64,000 nucleotides of DNA. Source: Dendrophyllia cribrosa (lineage: Eukaryota > Cnidaria > Anthozoa > Scleractinia > Dendrophylliidae). Location of the stretch: NCBI GenBank assembly GCA_024195265.1, contig JAJLRJ010000004.1:46091337-46155336 (forward strand). Direction: 5' to 3'. Shown in pieces: positions 25,001 to 35,100 of this stretch. The position numbers and the translations under genes are program-made. Every line of letters starts with the position of its first letter. The first letter of the stretch is position 1. The notes under the pieces were generated by a model, which had not been told where the DNA came from, ran no database searches, and worked only from the letters and a program-made list of their open reading frames with translations.

Positions 25001-26981
25001 GGCAGGAGGGAAAACAATCCAGATGACTGGGAATGAATGAATGACATTAACATTAACATTCCTTCATTTGGATCCAACAATAAAAGAGGAAAATTCCTCT
25101 ATTATAGACACTTTTAATAAATACCATGATGCATCATTTTCCCGTAATGACGTCAAACATATTCTTTTGAATTCTCTTGCAATTCAAAAGAATATGTTTG
25201 ACGTCATTAGCGGAAAATGATGCATCGTGGTATTTATTAAAAGGGTCTATATTTAAACCTAAAAATTAAATGACAGAAACTTCAAAAAATTAGCATAAAA
25301 AAATAAACTGGTTTAAAAATAATTAACTGGTTAAAAAATTTTTGAACCAAAACTAAAATTAAACCACAACATAGCCACCCATGAACATGTGACGTGATAG
25401 CTGAAAAAATCACAGAAAAAAAGTGCCAGTTGAATTGAGTGGAGACAAAGCTAAGACAAGGAAGGACATTGTTGCTTGTGCAGCCACCCTGCCACTTTTT
25501 TCTGGAAGTTGCGACTCAACTTAAGGGTGCTTGGACTTAATTACCAACTGAGTCTTGCGCAGACTTTGTCGCAACATTTTGTCACGTGTAGCCAACACTA
25601 TGCGCTGGCAACACGACAGTTTTTCAAAAAAAAAATGCATCACCTGTGCAAGCAAAAAATCGCATGTGTAGCCACGGCTTTAATTACGATGAAACAGCCA
25701 ATAATTGATGTCTATCTTAGAGAGGTGTCCACCTTACAAGGGTGTCTGTATTTAAACTACATGTAAGTTAAGAAAGTTTACTGTACAACTGTCTTGTTCA
25801 CTAGTCAATTGAGGGACAAACCTACCTTTTGTAGTACATCAAGGGCAATCTCATGAGGAAGCTGTTGGTTGTCAAACAGTTTACTGGTGTCAAAGTATCT
25901 CCTAAAGTAGGATAGAAATACACACAGGGTTAATGTTACATGTACATTAGAAGAAATACAATTTTTTTTCAAAAATGTTTCCCAGTTTTCCAGGCTCTTA
26001 AAGACAAATTAGGCTTGCACACCTTTGTTGAAACCATTGCAGTAGCGTCACTTCACTGGGAAATGTGAACAGCTGACGAGCATCAGAGGTTCTCAGAAGC
26101 AATATCACACACCTTGTGAAAAAAAAAAACAGTATTTAAAACCATATTAATTATCACCCAACATTAGGTAAAGGGATCATAGTGAACTCAACTAAAATCC
26201 TGACATACCGGTAATATAAAACAAATTGGTAAATCCTACTTTTACTCAAACATTGGTTCACTTTTTACAATTTTTGAAAAAATATGTGCAGATTACTAAA
26301 TTATTGAATGTGCTCTCTCTTCTTATTTTAACAAATATAGTGTGTGTAGCGATTTCTGCCAAGATTAGCTTTTGCTACCTGCGAGCCTGTCTTGTGAATT
26401 GTATGATAATTAACTAATAAAGATTTTTGTTGTTGTTGTTGATGATTGTTGTTGCGCCATCGCATAATATCAGAAGCCCATAGTGTTTGTTATAAATTAT
26501 AGCACTTATTGCAGAGCAGCAACACCCATAACAGGTTAATACAGGTTAAACTGAGACACCACTGAAGTGAATACTATTGTTTTGTACTTAATCCGTACCT
26601 GTCAACTGTTTTCACATCAGCGGTACATTTCATGTTAAACAGTACTGAGACTTCACCAAAACAGTCCCCTGCTTGGATTTCTCTCAGGATAAACTTCTCG
26701 TTTTCACTCACAGTATTAACATTTCCAGATACAAGCACATGAATTCCAGAAGGCTCGTGACCTTTTCTTAGTAGAATTTCAGGTGTCTCCGCTGTCTGTA
26801 TCAGTTCTACACGACGTATCACTTCATCCCGTACCCTCTTGTCAAGGGTAATAGGTAGTTTGTTTAAACAGTCAGCGAGCGTGTTAACGGCTTCAGGTGG
26901 AAGCGACGGATTGACAGCTGCTGCCAAATTAGGGCGTACAATCTGGCTTTCCCTTCTTCTGGAACTTTGTTTGTTGCCCAT
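19055..26981 (-). CDS. Triple cyclic-nucleotide-binding-domain protein, putative N-myristoylated, 13 exons, 449 aa
   Basis: Exons on the minus strand: 26599-26981, 26023-26112, 25826-25901, 24155-24218, 23288-23372, 23106-23182, 22124-22160, 21066-21129, 20465-20575, 20164-20187, 19826-19940, 19626-19718, 19055-19185; all joins keep phase and the sum is 1350 nt. The start ATG (26981) gives MGNKQSS, a good N-myristoylation signal. CNB-A (about residues 45-155) has RKGHEPSGIHVLVSGNV and FGE at 108-110, but Cys119 stands where the phosphate-binding Arg belongs. CNB-B (about 185-290) has EGWKGQEMFILVHGK, FGE at 255-257 and Arg266 at the canonical spacing, so it may bind cAMP or cGMP. CNB-C (about 300-449) keeps the fold (STLFVVLQGRAEV) without a recognisable phosphate cassette. 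No kinase, channel or exchange-factor domain follows; it ends at TGA. The 24-nt exon 10 is the least certain. Family unnamed; a membrane-tethered nucleotide sensor is inference. Confidence 0.85.
19987..20105. repeat. Hairpin element in CNB-gene intron
   Basis: Arms GGGGGTACTCCCATATAAAA and its complement TTTTATATGGGAGTTCCCCC flank about 45 bp. It lies between exons 10 and 11 of the triple-CNB gene. An inner GATGGGGGTGCT/AGCACCCCCGTC pairing continues the stem. Confidence 0.8.
21425..22012 (-). mobile_element. tRNA-derived SINE, copy 1 (minus), with internal AT-rich insertion
   Basis: Read on the minus strand, the head GGTGGTCTAGTGGTTAGCAC carries a pol III A box, and GGTTCGAGGCC (21950-21960) is a B box; together they look like a tRNA gene. 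The body AGACAAGAAACTTTACTCC then CATTGTCTCTCTCCACC and the tail CTCCTAGTTGCTTCATGCTA then GGCTCGTGTGTGACTTTACC recur in two other copies here. About 280 bp of AT-rich DNA (about 21570-21855) interrupts this copy. It lies between exons 7 and 8 of the triple-CNB gene. Confidence 0.85.
22565..22944. mobile_element. Inverted-repeat element, 45-bp arms
   Basis: The left arm AAGCAAGCTTAAAGCTGAAT continues through TTACAGTCCGTATTGCACAA, and the right arm is its near complement ending AAAGCAAGCTT. The interior of about 290 bp is not coding. It lies between exons 6 and 7 of the triple-CNB gene. Confidence 0.8.
23640..24075 (+). mobile_element. tRNA-derived SINE, copy 2 (plus), interrupted by a MITE
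   Basis: A degraded tRNA-like head leads to GGTTGATGGTTTGAGAACTG (B-box region), then ATGATGTTTCC. After a 134-bp insertion it resumes at GACAAGAAACTTAACTCCAC and runs to GCTTGTGTGTGACTTTGCCC. The order matches copies 1 and 3. It lies between exons 4 and 5 of the triple-CNB gene. Confidence 0.8.
23734..23867. mobile_element. Harbinger-type MITE with TTA target duplication, nested in the SINE
   Basis: Ends GGGGGTGTTTACA and TGTAAACACCCCC with subterminal ACACCGGGGCGAC/GTCACCCCGGTGT. TTA flanks both sides (23731-23733 and 23868-23870). The uninterrupted SINE copies have one TTA at this spot, so the duplication is directly readable. A 3-bp TWA duplication is characteristic of PIF/Harbinger elements. 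Confidence 0.88.
24311..24875. mobile_element. TTAA-flanked TIR element, AGGGGCTATGTCGC ends
   Basis: Ends AGGGGCTATGTCGCGAGGTT and GTGACACCTTGCGACATAGCCCCT, with TTAA on each side (24307-24310 and 24876-24879). TTAA is the piggyBac-type target, but the termini do not start with the usual CCC. A diverged relative occurs at 28341-29230. It lies between exons 3 and 4 of the triple-CNB gene, and the 120-codon frame inside it is not a gene. Confidence 0.8.
25113..25251. repeat. Near-perfect 139-bp palindromic MITE
   Basis: Two arms of about 65 bp read TATAGACACTTTTAATAAAT and complement, running inwards to GACGTCAAACATATTCTTTT; the loop is only about 7 bp (CTCTTGC). The arms differ at a handful of positions. 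It lies in the same intron as the preceding element. Confidence 0.9.
26454..26479. repeat. Stray terminus of the CAGGGCTTC element
   Basis: CCATCGCATAATATCAGAAGCCC repeats the right end of the 4311-4939 element without a partner terminus, just after a GTTGTTGTT microsatellite. Confidence 0.6.
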
Positions 26982-27687
26982 TCCCAAGCAAATGCCTGCA
27001 GGCAAGCAGGTCAGGCCATGGAACTAGAGAATTTAGCTGTCAACAAAAAAAATGGTGAAAGGGAATGAGTTAAAAAACAAATGATTGGTGATCAACATAA
27101 TTTAATTACAAACAAGGGCAAATTTGATACAAACCTTGTAGCAATTTTAGAATAACCGGCCACTTATTTACAAAATCCCTGAACGCTTTATATAACGAGG
27201 CATAATGAAAAAAAAATGGTCTTATTAAACGAGATGCAAATAAGTGGCCGGGTATTCTTCAGTTTAGCCCAAACCTTCATTTACAGCACACAAAACTGCA
27301 CCGTTGCTGGCTTAAGGAAGTTAAGCTTAATAAGCTTAAGCTTAATAATATTTTTTTTTGGTATAATGCATCTAAATTATAAGATGCACATTTAAGCAGC
27401 ATTAACCATGTACAAACGTTTCACTCGCAATTAACTTTATTCTGAAAGATTTTAGCTTTTGATCTGAGCTGAGTTATTAAGACTTAAGCTTACTTTGTTT
27501 ATGGTTGCCACGAAACGTCAAACATGCTTAGAATGTACGCTTTAATACATATGTATAAAGGCCAAACAGAAAAATCAATGCACCTACTTTACTCAGTCAC
27601 GTAGACCATCCTGTCATTATTCCATTTAATTTTCTTTTAACAGCACAAAACCATCTCAAACACAACTCATGCATCACTCAACTGACC

Positions 27688-27914
27688 AAGGCTCTCTCTC
27701 CTCCGCAGAGGCCTCCTAGTCACGCTCCACGCTTGGCAAAAAACGCGCGGAGGCTGGGTAGAGGTAAAAAGTAAAGCGCGCGGGGAACTCTGGGAAGGGG
27801 AAAGAAGGAAGGGAGACCTCGAGGCTCCCGCTCTTTCGCTCTTCCCATCGTTCCCCGCGCTCCCATTTTATATTTTACTGTTCTTTACTGATAGGAGCCT
27901 CTGCGGAGGAGAGA
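27688..27914. mobile_element. MITE with CTCTCTCCTCCGCAGAGGC ends
   Basis: The left CTCTCTCCTCCGCAGAGGCC and right GAGCCTCTGCGGAGGAGAGA are inverted, about 227 bp apart end to end. The GC-rich interior is unlike the AT-rich surroundings. A related single end, GCCTCCTCCGCAGGC, occurs near 28078. Confidence 0.7.
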
Positions 27915-28340
27915 GACCAAGGCTGGGGAGCTCATCGGCAGCCATCTTGCATTTTCAAGTTCGTGCTGCATTGTGGTACTGTAAAAATTACCCAGACCTC
28001 CCATTTCAGTGGTTCCAAGATCGGCTCTGAAGCGCGGGAAGGGAAAACAGGAAGGAAATAAAGGAGCGTTCATCCAAGCCTCCTCCGCAGGCATTTCCGG
28101 GTTCTGGGGTAAAAGGATGAGCGAAAACTCACTTTTTTTTCTCCTCCCGCCCCCTTCTCTAGTCAGTCACATTCTTGTCCTCTTCACCAGTCTCTCTTCT
28201 AGTCCTTTCTCGCCTCAAGCATTTGAGATAATTTTAACCCTTAGAACTAGTGGTAATCATAGATTATAGTGCGTCTCCTTATCCCGTGGCACCTCGTCTT
28301 GACCTAGTACCTCAGTTTCATGAATTAATTCAGCCACTGT

Positions 28341-29230
28341 TTAAAAGGGCTATGTCGCGGGATATGTCACGCAGGCAAAATGCCGGGCCGACATCAAACA
28401 AATTCACGCTATCGCCGTGGGATCGGGCAAAATCCTGCCGTACTGTGTACTCCGAAAGGTCTCAGATTTTTCCGACATATAAATAGTATATTTCTCTTGA
28501 TTTCATTTCGATTTAATATTTCTCCGATTCTGAAATCATACTCCTCAGTACATGAACTAATACCGGAACCGGAAATGAGAAATTTCTGAGAAAGCCTGAA
28601 AAAGTGCTCCCTTGATAAACTTCTTGGACATCGCGTTAATGGAGCATGATATCGACGATTAAGTCACGCAACATTCAACGTGAATTTCGCGGGGTTTTTC
28701 GGATAAAATTACAACTACCAGTTGCAAGTAGGACACAAGACTGTTGAACATAATTCCTTTATTAGCTAGACAAATTTTAGTCACAAGCTGCGAAATCTTT
28801 AGTCGCAAATGCGCCCGATACAGGCGCAATTTCGAGCCACTGTAAAGTTAATCTGCGTTCGCCTGGCGCGGCCGGTCAGTGAATTATTGCTACAAGATAT
28901 ACAGCGAATTGCACCGTACCGTAGAACATCGCGAAGAACGACGTCGGTACTTAGGTGAAAGCTTCCCAAATCAGGCAGAGAACCACAGCAAAATCAAGAT
29001 AGAACATTCAAAACATACCAGAACGGTAGCGAGGAAAATCCGATAACTTCTTGCTTGATTCCAAAGAGACCCAACAACTTACTTGGTCAGGGAATGAACC
29101 TTCGTCCAATTTTTCCACTGCGTACTTTCAGTAGGCATTGAAATATTGAGCTGTACGATTCCAAAATCGGGAAAATATCCGAAACTAAATCAAGACAAAT
29201 AGATTATTCACACGTGACATTTCAGAACCC
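28341..29230. mobile_element. Diverged relative of the AGGGGCTATGTCGC element, right end lost
   Basis: Starts TTAAAAGGGCTATGTCGCGG. Farther in it shares a run of GGAAAATATCCG then AAGACAAATAGATTATT with the interior of 24311-24875, and also the CTCAGATTTTTCC block in opposite orientation. The right terminus is not recognisable. Confidence 0.6.
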
Positions 29231-29845
29231 CAGCTCCCCAGGATGATGCCTGATTTCCACGCGCTGGGAATGCTGGATACTATTGTGACGTTTCAACATG
29301 GCGCAGATTTGGTACCGACACTTTTCTCGATTCGTTCCGCCTAGCCGACAAGATTAGGAAGCGTCTCCTTCGTCGACGCAATTAGCCAGGAGGAAGGGAG
29401 CGTCTCTAAGCAAAACATTGGTCGTGGAATAAGCCAAATTGTCGGTATTAACGAGGTTGACTTTGTATGAGATTCGTTTAATCTGAACGGGAAAAACTGT
29501 CCCTTGTCCGTATTATTGAGCGGGCAAATTTTAGAGAAAATGTATGGGCTTTCGGCCGGATACCAAGAAAACTGTCAGTAATAAGCAGGGTGCAGGAGCT
29601 TTTTTGGGGTAATAAGCTCCTGACGGGTGACCGTAAAGCGGGGTTCGACTGTAGTTAGTGAAACGCAAAGCTGCAATTAATATGAAGGCAGCAAATATTT
29701 CCAAAATGCTCTTACCGATATTAACGGCAAAACCACAGCGACAAACCAATTTAGAGTGCCGGATCTATCGTCAGGCCTGGATTAGTAGAAATCTTGAAAT
29801 AGTATGGGTAAAAACGGCAAACTGATCCTTACGGCAAGGATAAGC

Positions 29846-29938
29846 GATTGAGACAGAAGTGAAATAAAAAAAACAGTTGAATGATATTTACCCAAATATA
29901 TTCAACTGTTTTTTTTTTATTTCACTTCCGTCTCAATC
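29846..29938. repeat. Hairpin of about 93 bp
   Basis: Arms GATTGAGACAGAAGTGAAAT and ATTTCACTTCCGTCTCAATC, extending through poly-A/poly-T and CAGTTGAAT/ATTCAACTG, with a loop of about 17 bp. Confidence 0.88.
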
Positions 29939-30334
29939 TCTTTAATTATAACTTTATTACTGTTTTGCAAAAAAATGATTTTCTATCTTGACTCGAAAAC
30001 CATCTTATAATTTTCTTGAAACTTCGTCTGCTGCTAGTGATACGTGAATACTACAAAATTTGAAAGTTTCCTTGTGAAGTATTAGACTAGATTTTGAGAA
30101 AAACGACATTGTTTAAAACAAAGGACAATAACTTGGCGTTGCTTAGTAACCACTGTCGCTTGGAAACCAGTGAAACATAAAACTTTGATCAGATTTCATA
30201 AACTTGGTGAAGTATGAAGGCAATCGAAGCGAAGCATGTCTTCGCTCCCTCTTTTGAAACAATAGCTATAACTTTCTTTTGGTATACAAGCTATAAGGGT
30301 TTTTAAACCCTTATAGCATGTTAAAAAATATTGT

Positions 30335-30545
30335 TAAGTGTAAGTATCGTTATGTAAGTATTGTAAGTATTGTTTTTGTAATAAGCGAAAGTATCGTATG
30401 GTAAGTAGTGTAAGTACCGTACTGTAAGAAGTATATGTATTATTTTGTAAGTAGCGTAAGTATCGTATTGTAAGTAGCGTAAGCACCGTACTGTAAGAAG
30501 TATATGTATTGATTTGTAAGTAGTGTAAGTTTTGTATTGTGAAAT
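30335..30545 (+). repeat. GTAAGTATCGTATT minisatellite
   Basis: A short GTAAGTA(T/G)CGTA-type word repeats many times, and a longer period of about 64 bp (GTACTGTAAGAAGTATATGT and neighbours) occurs twice. Confidence 0.85.
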
Positions 30546-31406
30546 AAAAAAAAAATTATTTCAAAATATACACCCCACGACAAAAAACTGTGGCGGGCCT
30601 CCTTAAGAGATTTTAGGACGAGCGCGAAACGCGAGCGGAGGGCAGATGTTGTCAAACTTGTAACCGAACGTTTATAAAGATACGATACACGTGAAAATTG
30701 ATGTAAGATAACCAAACTCGTCCTCCGTCAAGGATACAGTGTCCCGATGATCCTCGATGCATTTATAAAGCAGAAATTGACGTGGCTAATATCTTCCTTT
30801 GCTATCTTGACCTCCGGCTTAGCCTCTATAATTGATCATCTTAACAGTTTTTTCCGTAACTTCTTGTTAAGCTAGGTTCTATGACAACGGCGGAAACGGA
30901 ATATTTTCAAATGTAAAAATTGTTAGACCTTTAATTGGTTTTTGTGCACGTCAGAAAATTGTTTTGTTAACCTAATTTTGAACACGGGTAAATCGAATCG
31001 AAGAGAAAAGTGGTTACAGCAGTTACTGGAAAATTTCTACGAAAACAGTTAAATATCTGCATGAAATTTTCATATAGGACAATATCGCGAATAGATATAT
31101 TTTCCTGCTATTTTCCAATCGGCAGGTGTTTTATGAAAGCAAATCCATTAATGAGCTCTCCTAGCTGGAAGTTGCGAAAAAACTTAACATTTCTATAGCT
31201 GTTAATCCATAAATTTTACAATAGCAAATCAGCGATCAGTTTTTCTCATTATGAAAAACTACATGTGTCTCTGACTGACAGCCACACGTCAGCAAATAAG
31301 AAAACATGATTTCAGGGCCTTCAAAGTGTAAAAGACATTTAATCTCAAACTCTTAAGTCAGATTTGTACTCGTCGAGTAAAATCAACAAGACAAGATGAA
31401 ATAATT

Positions 31407-31823
31407 ATGCCAATAATAACGCCGTTGGATTTTGAAGAGGAAATTCGCAAGTTTCGTGGACAATTGCAAGCTCTAAAGTTACCGCCAATGAATCAGGCGA
31501 ACTGTTATAAAAACTTATATACAAAAGACGATGATTTTCGCGAAACCCTCAAACTTCCCGACATATCAACGGCCGCTAAAAGACGCAAGCTTTCAAGACG
31601 AAAAATCAAGAAAAAGGCTAAGAAAGATGAGAAATCTGCATCAGAGGTGAAAAAGGTCCAGAAAAGGAAAGTGCCTCCAGTTAGAAAAATTCCAGGAGAA
31701 ATAACAAAATCGTTTTCAATTGTGTCAAGTGCTAGCGGATCAAAGTACACTCTTATTCAAAGACAACCATCTTCTGAAAGAGTGACTGGAAGTTGTGATG
31801 GACGAGAAGATACTAGCTTATAG
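31407..31823 (+). CDS. Small basic protein of unknown function, 138 aa, single exon
   Basis: An ATG at 31407 to TAG at 31821-31823. I do not recognise the family. The N-terminal third is mixed and could form a short helix (FEEEIRKFRGQLQALKL). Residues of about 58-95 are dominated by Lys and Arg (KRRKLSRRKIKKKAKKDEK), which would serve as a nuclear or nucleolar signal. The C-terminus is polar and Ser-rich. Possible splice donors downstream exist, so the frame could be one exon of a longer gene. It faces the NOX4-like gene tail to tail: the stop codons are about 305 bp apart, and an ATTAAA at about 32074 could be its polyadenylation signal. Coding status is inferred from length and composition only. 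Confidence 0.55.
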   Translation: MPIITPLDFEEEIRKFRGQLQALKLPPMNQANCYKNLYTKDDDFRETLKLPDISTAAKRRKLSRRKIKKKAKKDEKSASEVKKVQKRKVPPVRKIPGEITKSFSIVSSASGSKYTLIQRQPSSERVTGSCDGREDTSL

Positions 31824-32127
31824 AAAGTGAGTACATGAAGTATTGCACAACACGAGATCACGTCAAAACAGCAAGAAATGAAAACAAGTCAATCCTATTC
31901 TATTTTGTCACTAAACTATGGAAGGGAATAGCGGTGGATTAGGTCACAGCTTGCATCAATGAACGAATGTTAAATATTTTCCATCGGGACTTTTATTGGC
32001 TAATCTGTGCTAGAATCTTAAGATATGGTACCAGGATTTGTTGAAATACAATATATATGACTGTTACTGTAAATTAAAAGCAACAAACTTTTTTTATTCT
32101 TTTGCGGTTTGTTTAAAGTGTTTATTT

Positions 32128-35100
32128 TTATGTTAAAACTTCTTTACTGAAAATGAATCTCGTTCTTGTTGGGTAGAATCGCTGACAAATCTTTTTCAAT
32201 ACCGAGGTAACTTTTCGACTTCCGCAGTAAAATACGCCAACCTTGGTCCTGGAACAAAAATAAACAAACATATTAATTTGACGGAACTAGAAAAAGGCGA
32301 AAAGTTGACTCAGGTCATTCTATGATACCCTTCATTAACTAACATCACGAGCTTCTGCTAACATCCGTAGCTGCTTACCAATAAATAAGTTAAATTAAAA
32401 CAGCGTTTAATAATCCATCACGAGGGTACACTGCTGCACAAAAATTTTTCAGCATTAAATTGATGCAGTACATCCAGTCAAAACTTTGCTAACGGAGATT
32501 TCTCGCGCGCGGGTCGAATCCTCTTGTAAACGGACGATGACGAGTGTTGAAGACAGTAGAAACCTTGGGTCTTATTTGGCCTGAACCTCTTGCACGCCTT
32601 CGAAGAGTTGAATACACTTGTATGGCCTCGATCAACACTCATGCTCTCTCATTGAACTCTCGCGCAAAGAGTTTGAATTCTCGTCAGATCTCGCTTATGT
32701 TTGGCCCGAACTTTAAACTGTCGTGGGCCCCCGCTTATAGGTAGTTTTGCTGTTATCTATTTGTCTTTGTTACCCAATGTTTAAGTGCAATCTTAAACAT
32801 TTACCTGGGATTTTCGCAGCTTACGCGATCAAACACTTCTTTCCATACAGGTTTATTTTTATGCATTCTGCTCGTAAGCCAGTCGATGGAAGTCTTTGCA
32901 TTGACCTATAAAAGAAATTATATCAAGGGATTTGAGAAAAAAATTCCGCAAGGAGAAGAGCTAGGGTTGTAGGCGAATCAGAACAATTAGATTCGTCATT
33001 AAGTAAGAGCATATAAACTTCAGTGAAAAATGGAATCTAAATTAACAAGAAATTACGATAGCAATAAAGCCCCTTATTCGATGATATGACCGCGAACTTA
33101 CTGGAAATATGCATGAAATCACTATGACATGCGCAATACCTGTTCTTCAAACTGTGATCCGGTGCACGTAACGTAAAAGTTACATATAAGGAAATCTGGT
33201 CGATTATTCTCCCACAGCTGCAAAACAAGTCCAGAGGAGAAAGTTAAGTTTTGGAATATATATCCACACACTAACCTGACTTGTTTTTTTATATATTTAC
33301 GTGTATCTGCGAAAGCTTCAACGACTCCGTTACTACATTACAGTATTGTTATTTATAAAATGCTCAAGGAAATGCGCATGATTGGTTAAACCGAGTTCAT
33401 TATAACTCGATAAAGCACGCGCGTGACGTAAGGTTCATTATAACCGTTTTTATTTTATAAAAGAAAAAAAAATTGTTTCTAGTGCATCGTTGAGTTATAT
33501 AAGCACTTAGGAATTTTTAAGAACACTCGAGAAGTGCGAGAAGCACTCGCCTTCGGCTCGTGCTTTTCTGCACTTCTCTCGTGTTCTTAAAAATTCCCGC
33601 GTGCTTATATTACTCAATAATGTCAATAATGCACTCGGCGCGTTTTTTCTTTCCTTAATAATAGTTATCCAGGGTGCCCACATCACCAAGTGTTTTTCAG
33701 TGGGGCCCTGCAAATTAGTAATTGAAAAAAAAGAAAAAAGTTAAAATACTTTAAAAATTTAGCTAAAAAGGTCCCTTACATTTTGTTTTTAAACAAAATT
33801 AAAAGTGAGTTTGTATTTCTCACAGACTCTTCTAAAATGTTCCATGCGGCAAGTCTCCGCGTTGTTTACCGATAGTTTCTTTGAACTCTAGGAAGATGAA
33901 AATTGTTCTTATTCGTGTATTTTATGAATGGATGTTAAAATTTCTTGAAATATCAAAATTAACTCGTAAGATTAGCCCTGTTCTATTCTCTACCCCGGAG
34001 CTTTCGGTTTTCTTGATCGCGCAACAGAAGAGCTCTGGTGTCGAGAATGAGCCCTGTTCCATGGCCAAGTTCAGTGGCCTCCTCGATCTGGTCGCCTACA
34101 CTCTCGGAAATAAGTGACCAGATCCGGATGAGGCCGCTGAACTTGGCTACGCTCCAAGGCCTTCGTCACAAATTAAGAGGATGGATGTTTATAAACAACT
34201 CCACATAGTCTGTGAACAGGCTCCTTTGAACTCCTGTCAGGAGCCTGCTCACAGGCTAACAACTCTATAGCACTTGAAATCTTACCTCAGTATGAGTAGA
34301 ATGTAGGAGGTCCACAAACCATTGAAAGGACTCGACGTGTTTACATACCCACACAAAATACAATCTTTTAAGCTTCATTTGTCTCCCAAATTTGACTTTT
34401 TGTCTGAGGAAGACAACCAGTTAAATTAGAAACCAGAATAATTTTCAGACACCAAAGTTATGTTTCTAAACGAAGCCGTACTTTCGAAAAACGAAACACA
34501 ATTCTGGTTTAGTTTTTCCACTCTGGAGGGATTTGCCAAAACCGGCAGTTGCTTTCTTGAACTTCAATTCGGAGTACCCGATTCCATGCATGTGAAGTAC
34601 TAGTGCGCACGGTTTTGAGTATCACGTGTGAGTCACAGCAACAACAAACAACAACAACAGAAAGTCTTTATTTTCAAAAAACAGTTACATTTTAGCTGCC
34701 CGCGTTTAGCAAAGGCTATTCTAGGCGGGCAGATTAAAGAAAAGTACACGGAGAAAGTTATAACTTTTTACAATTAGAAAGTTTAGAATTGAGAGAAAAT
34801 GAATAAATAGTTAAATAAATAAAATAATTGTTGTTGAATTTAACTAGAAATCAATTTTTTTATTTTCAAAGGCGTTTCAATATAGTCATTTTCGTTTTGT
34901 AAAATATCAAGTAGCAAATTGTGTAGTGTTTTCTCGTTTTTTGACTATCCTCTATCACCACGGAGGAAAAAATGATTTGTAAAACTGTATGCCGGAAATT
35001 CTGAGTCCTACTCTTTTTTCGAGTCCTATCAACTGTCCGACGGCTATGCCATGCCGATGAGTCCTAACAAGGACGAAACAGCTGTCCATGACTGCTACTG

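Larger units (their letters stand above)
26982..31406. other. Intergenic interval with repeats; 5' flank of the triple-CNB gene
   Basis: No coding frame recognised in about 4.4 kb. Next to the gene start, TTGCCTGCAG (minus, 26996-27005) could be a splice acceptor for an upstream noncoding exon, and further out is a two-codon upstream frame ATGGCCTGA. The rest holds the elements listed separately. Confidence 0.5.

Noticed and set aside
26982..27005. Eight-residue N-terminal extension of the triple-CNB protein
   Set aside because: It would start at TTG, not ATG; the first in-frame ATG at 26981 gives the MGNKQSS start.
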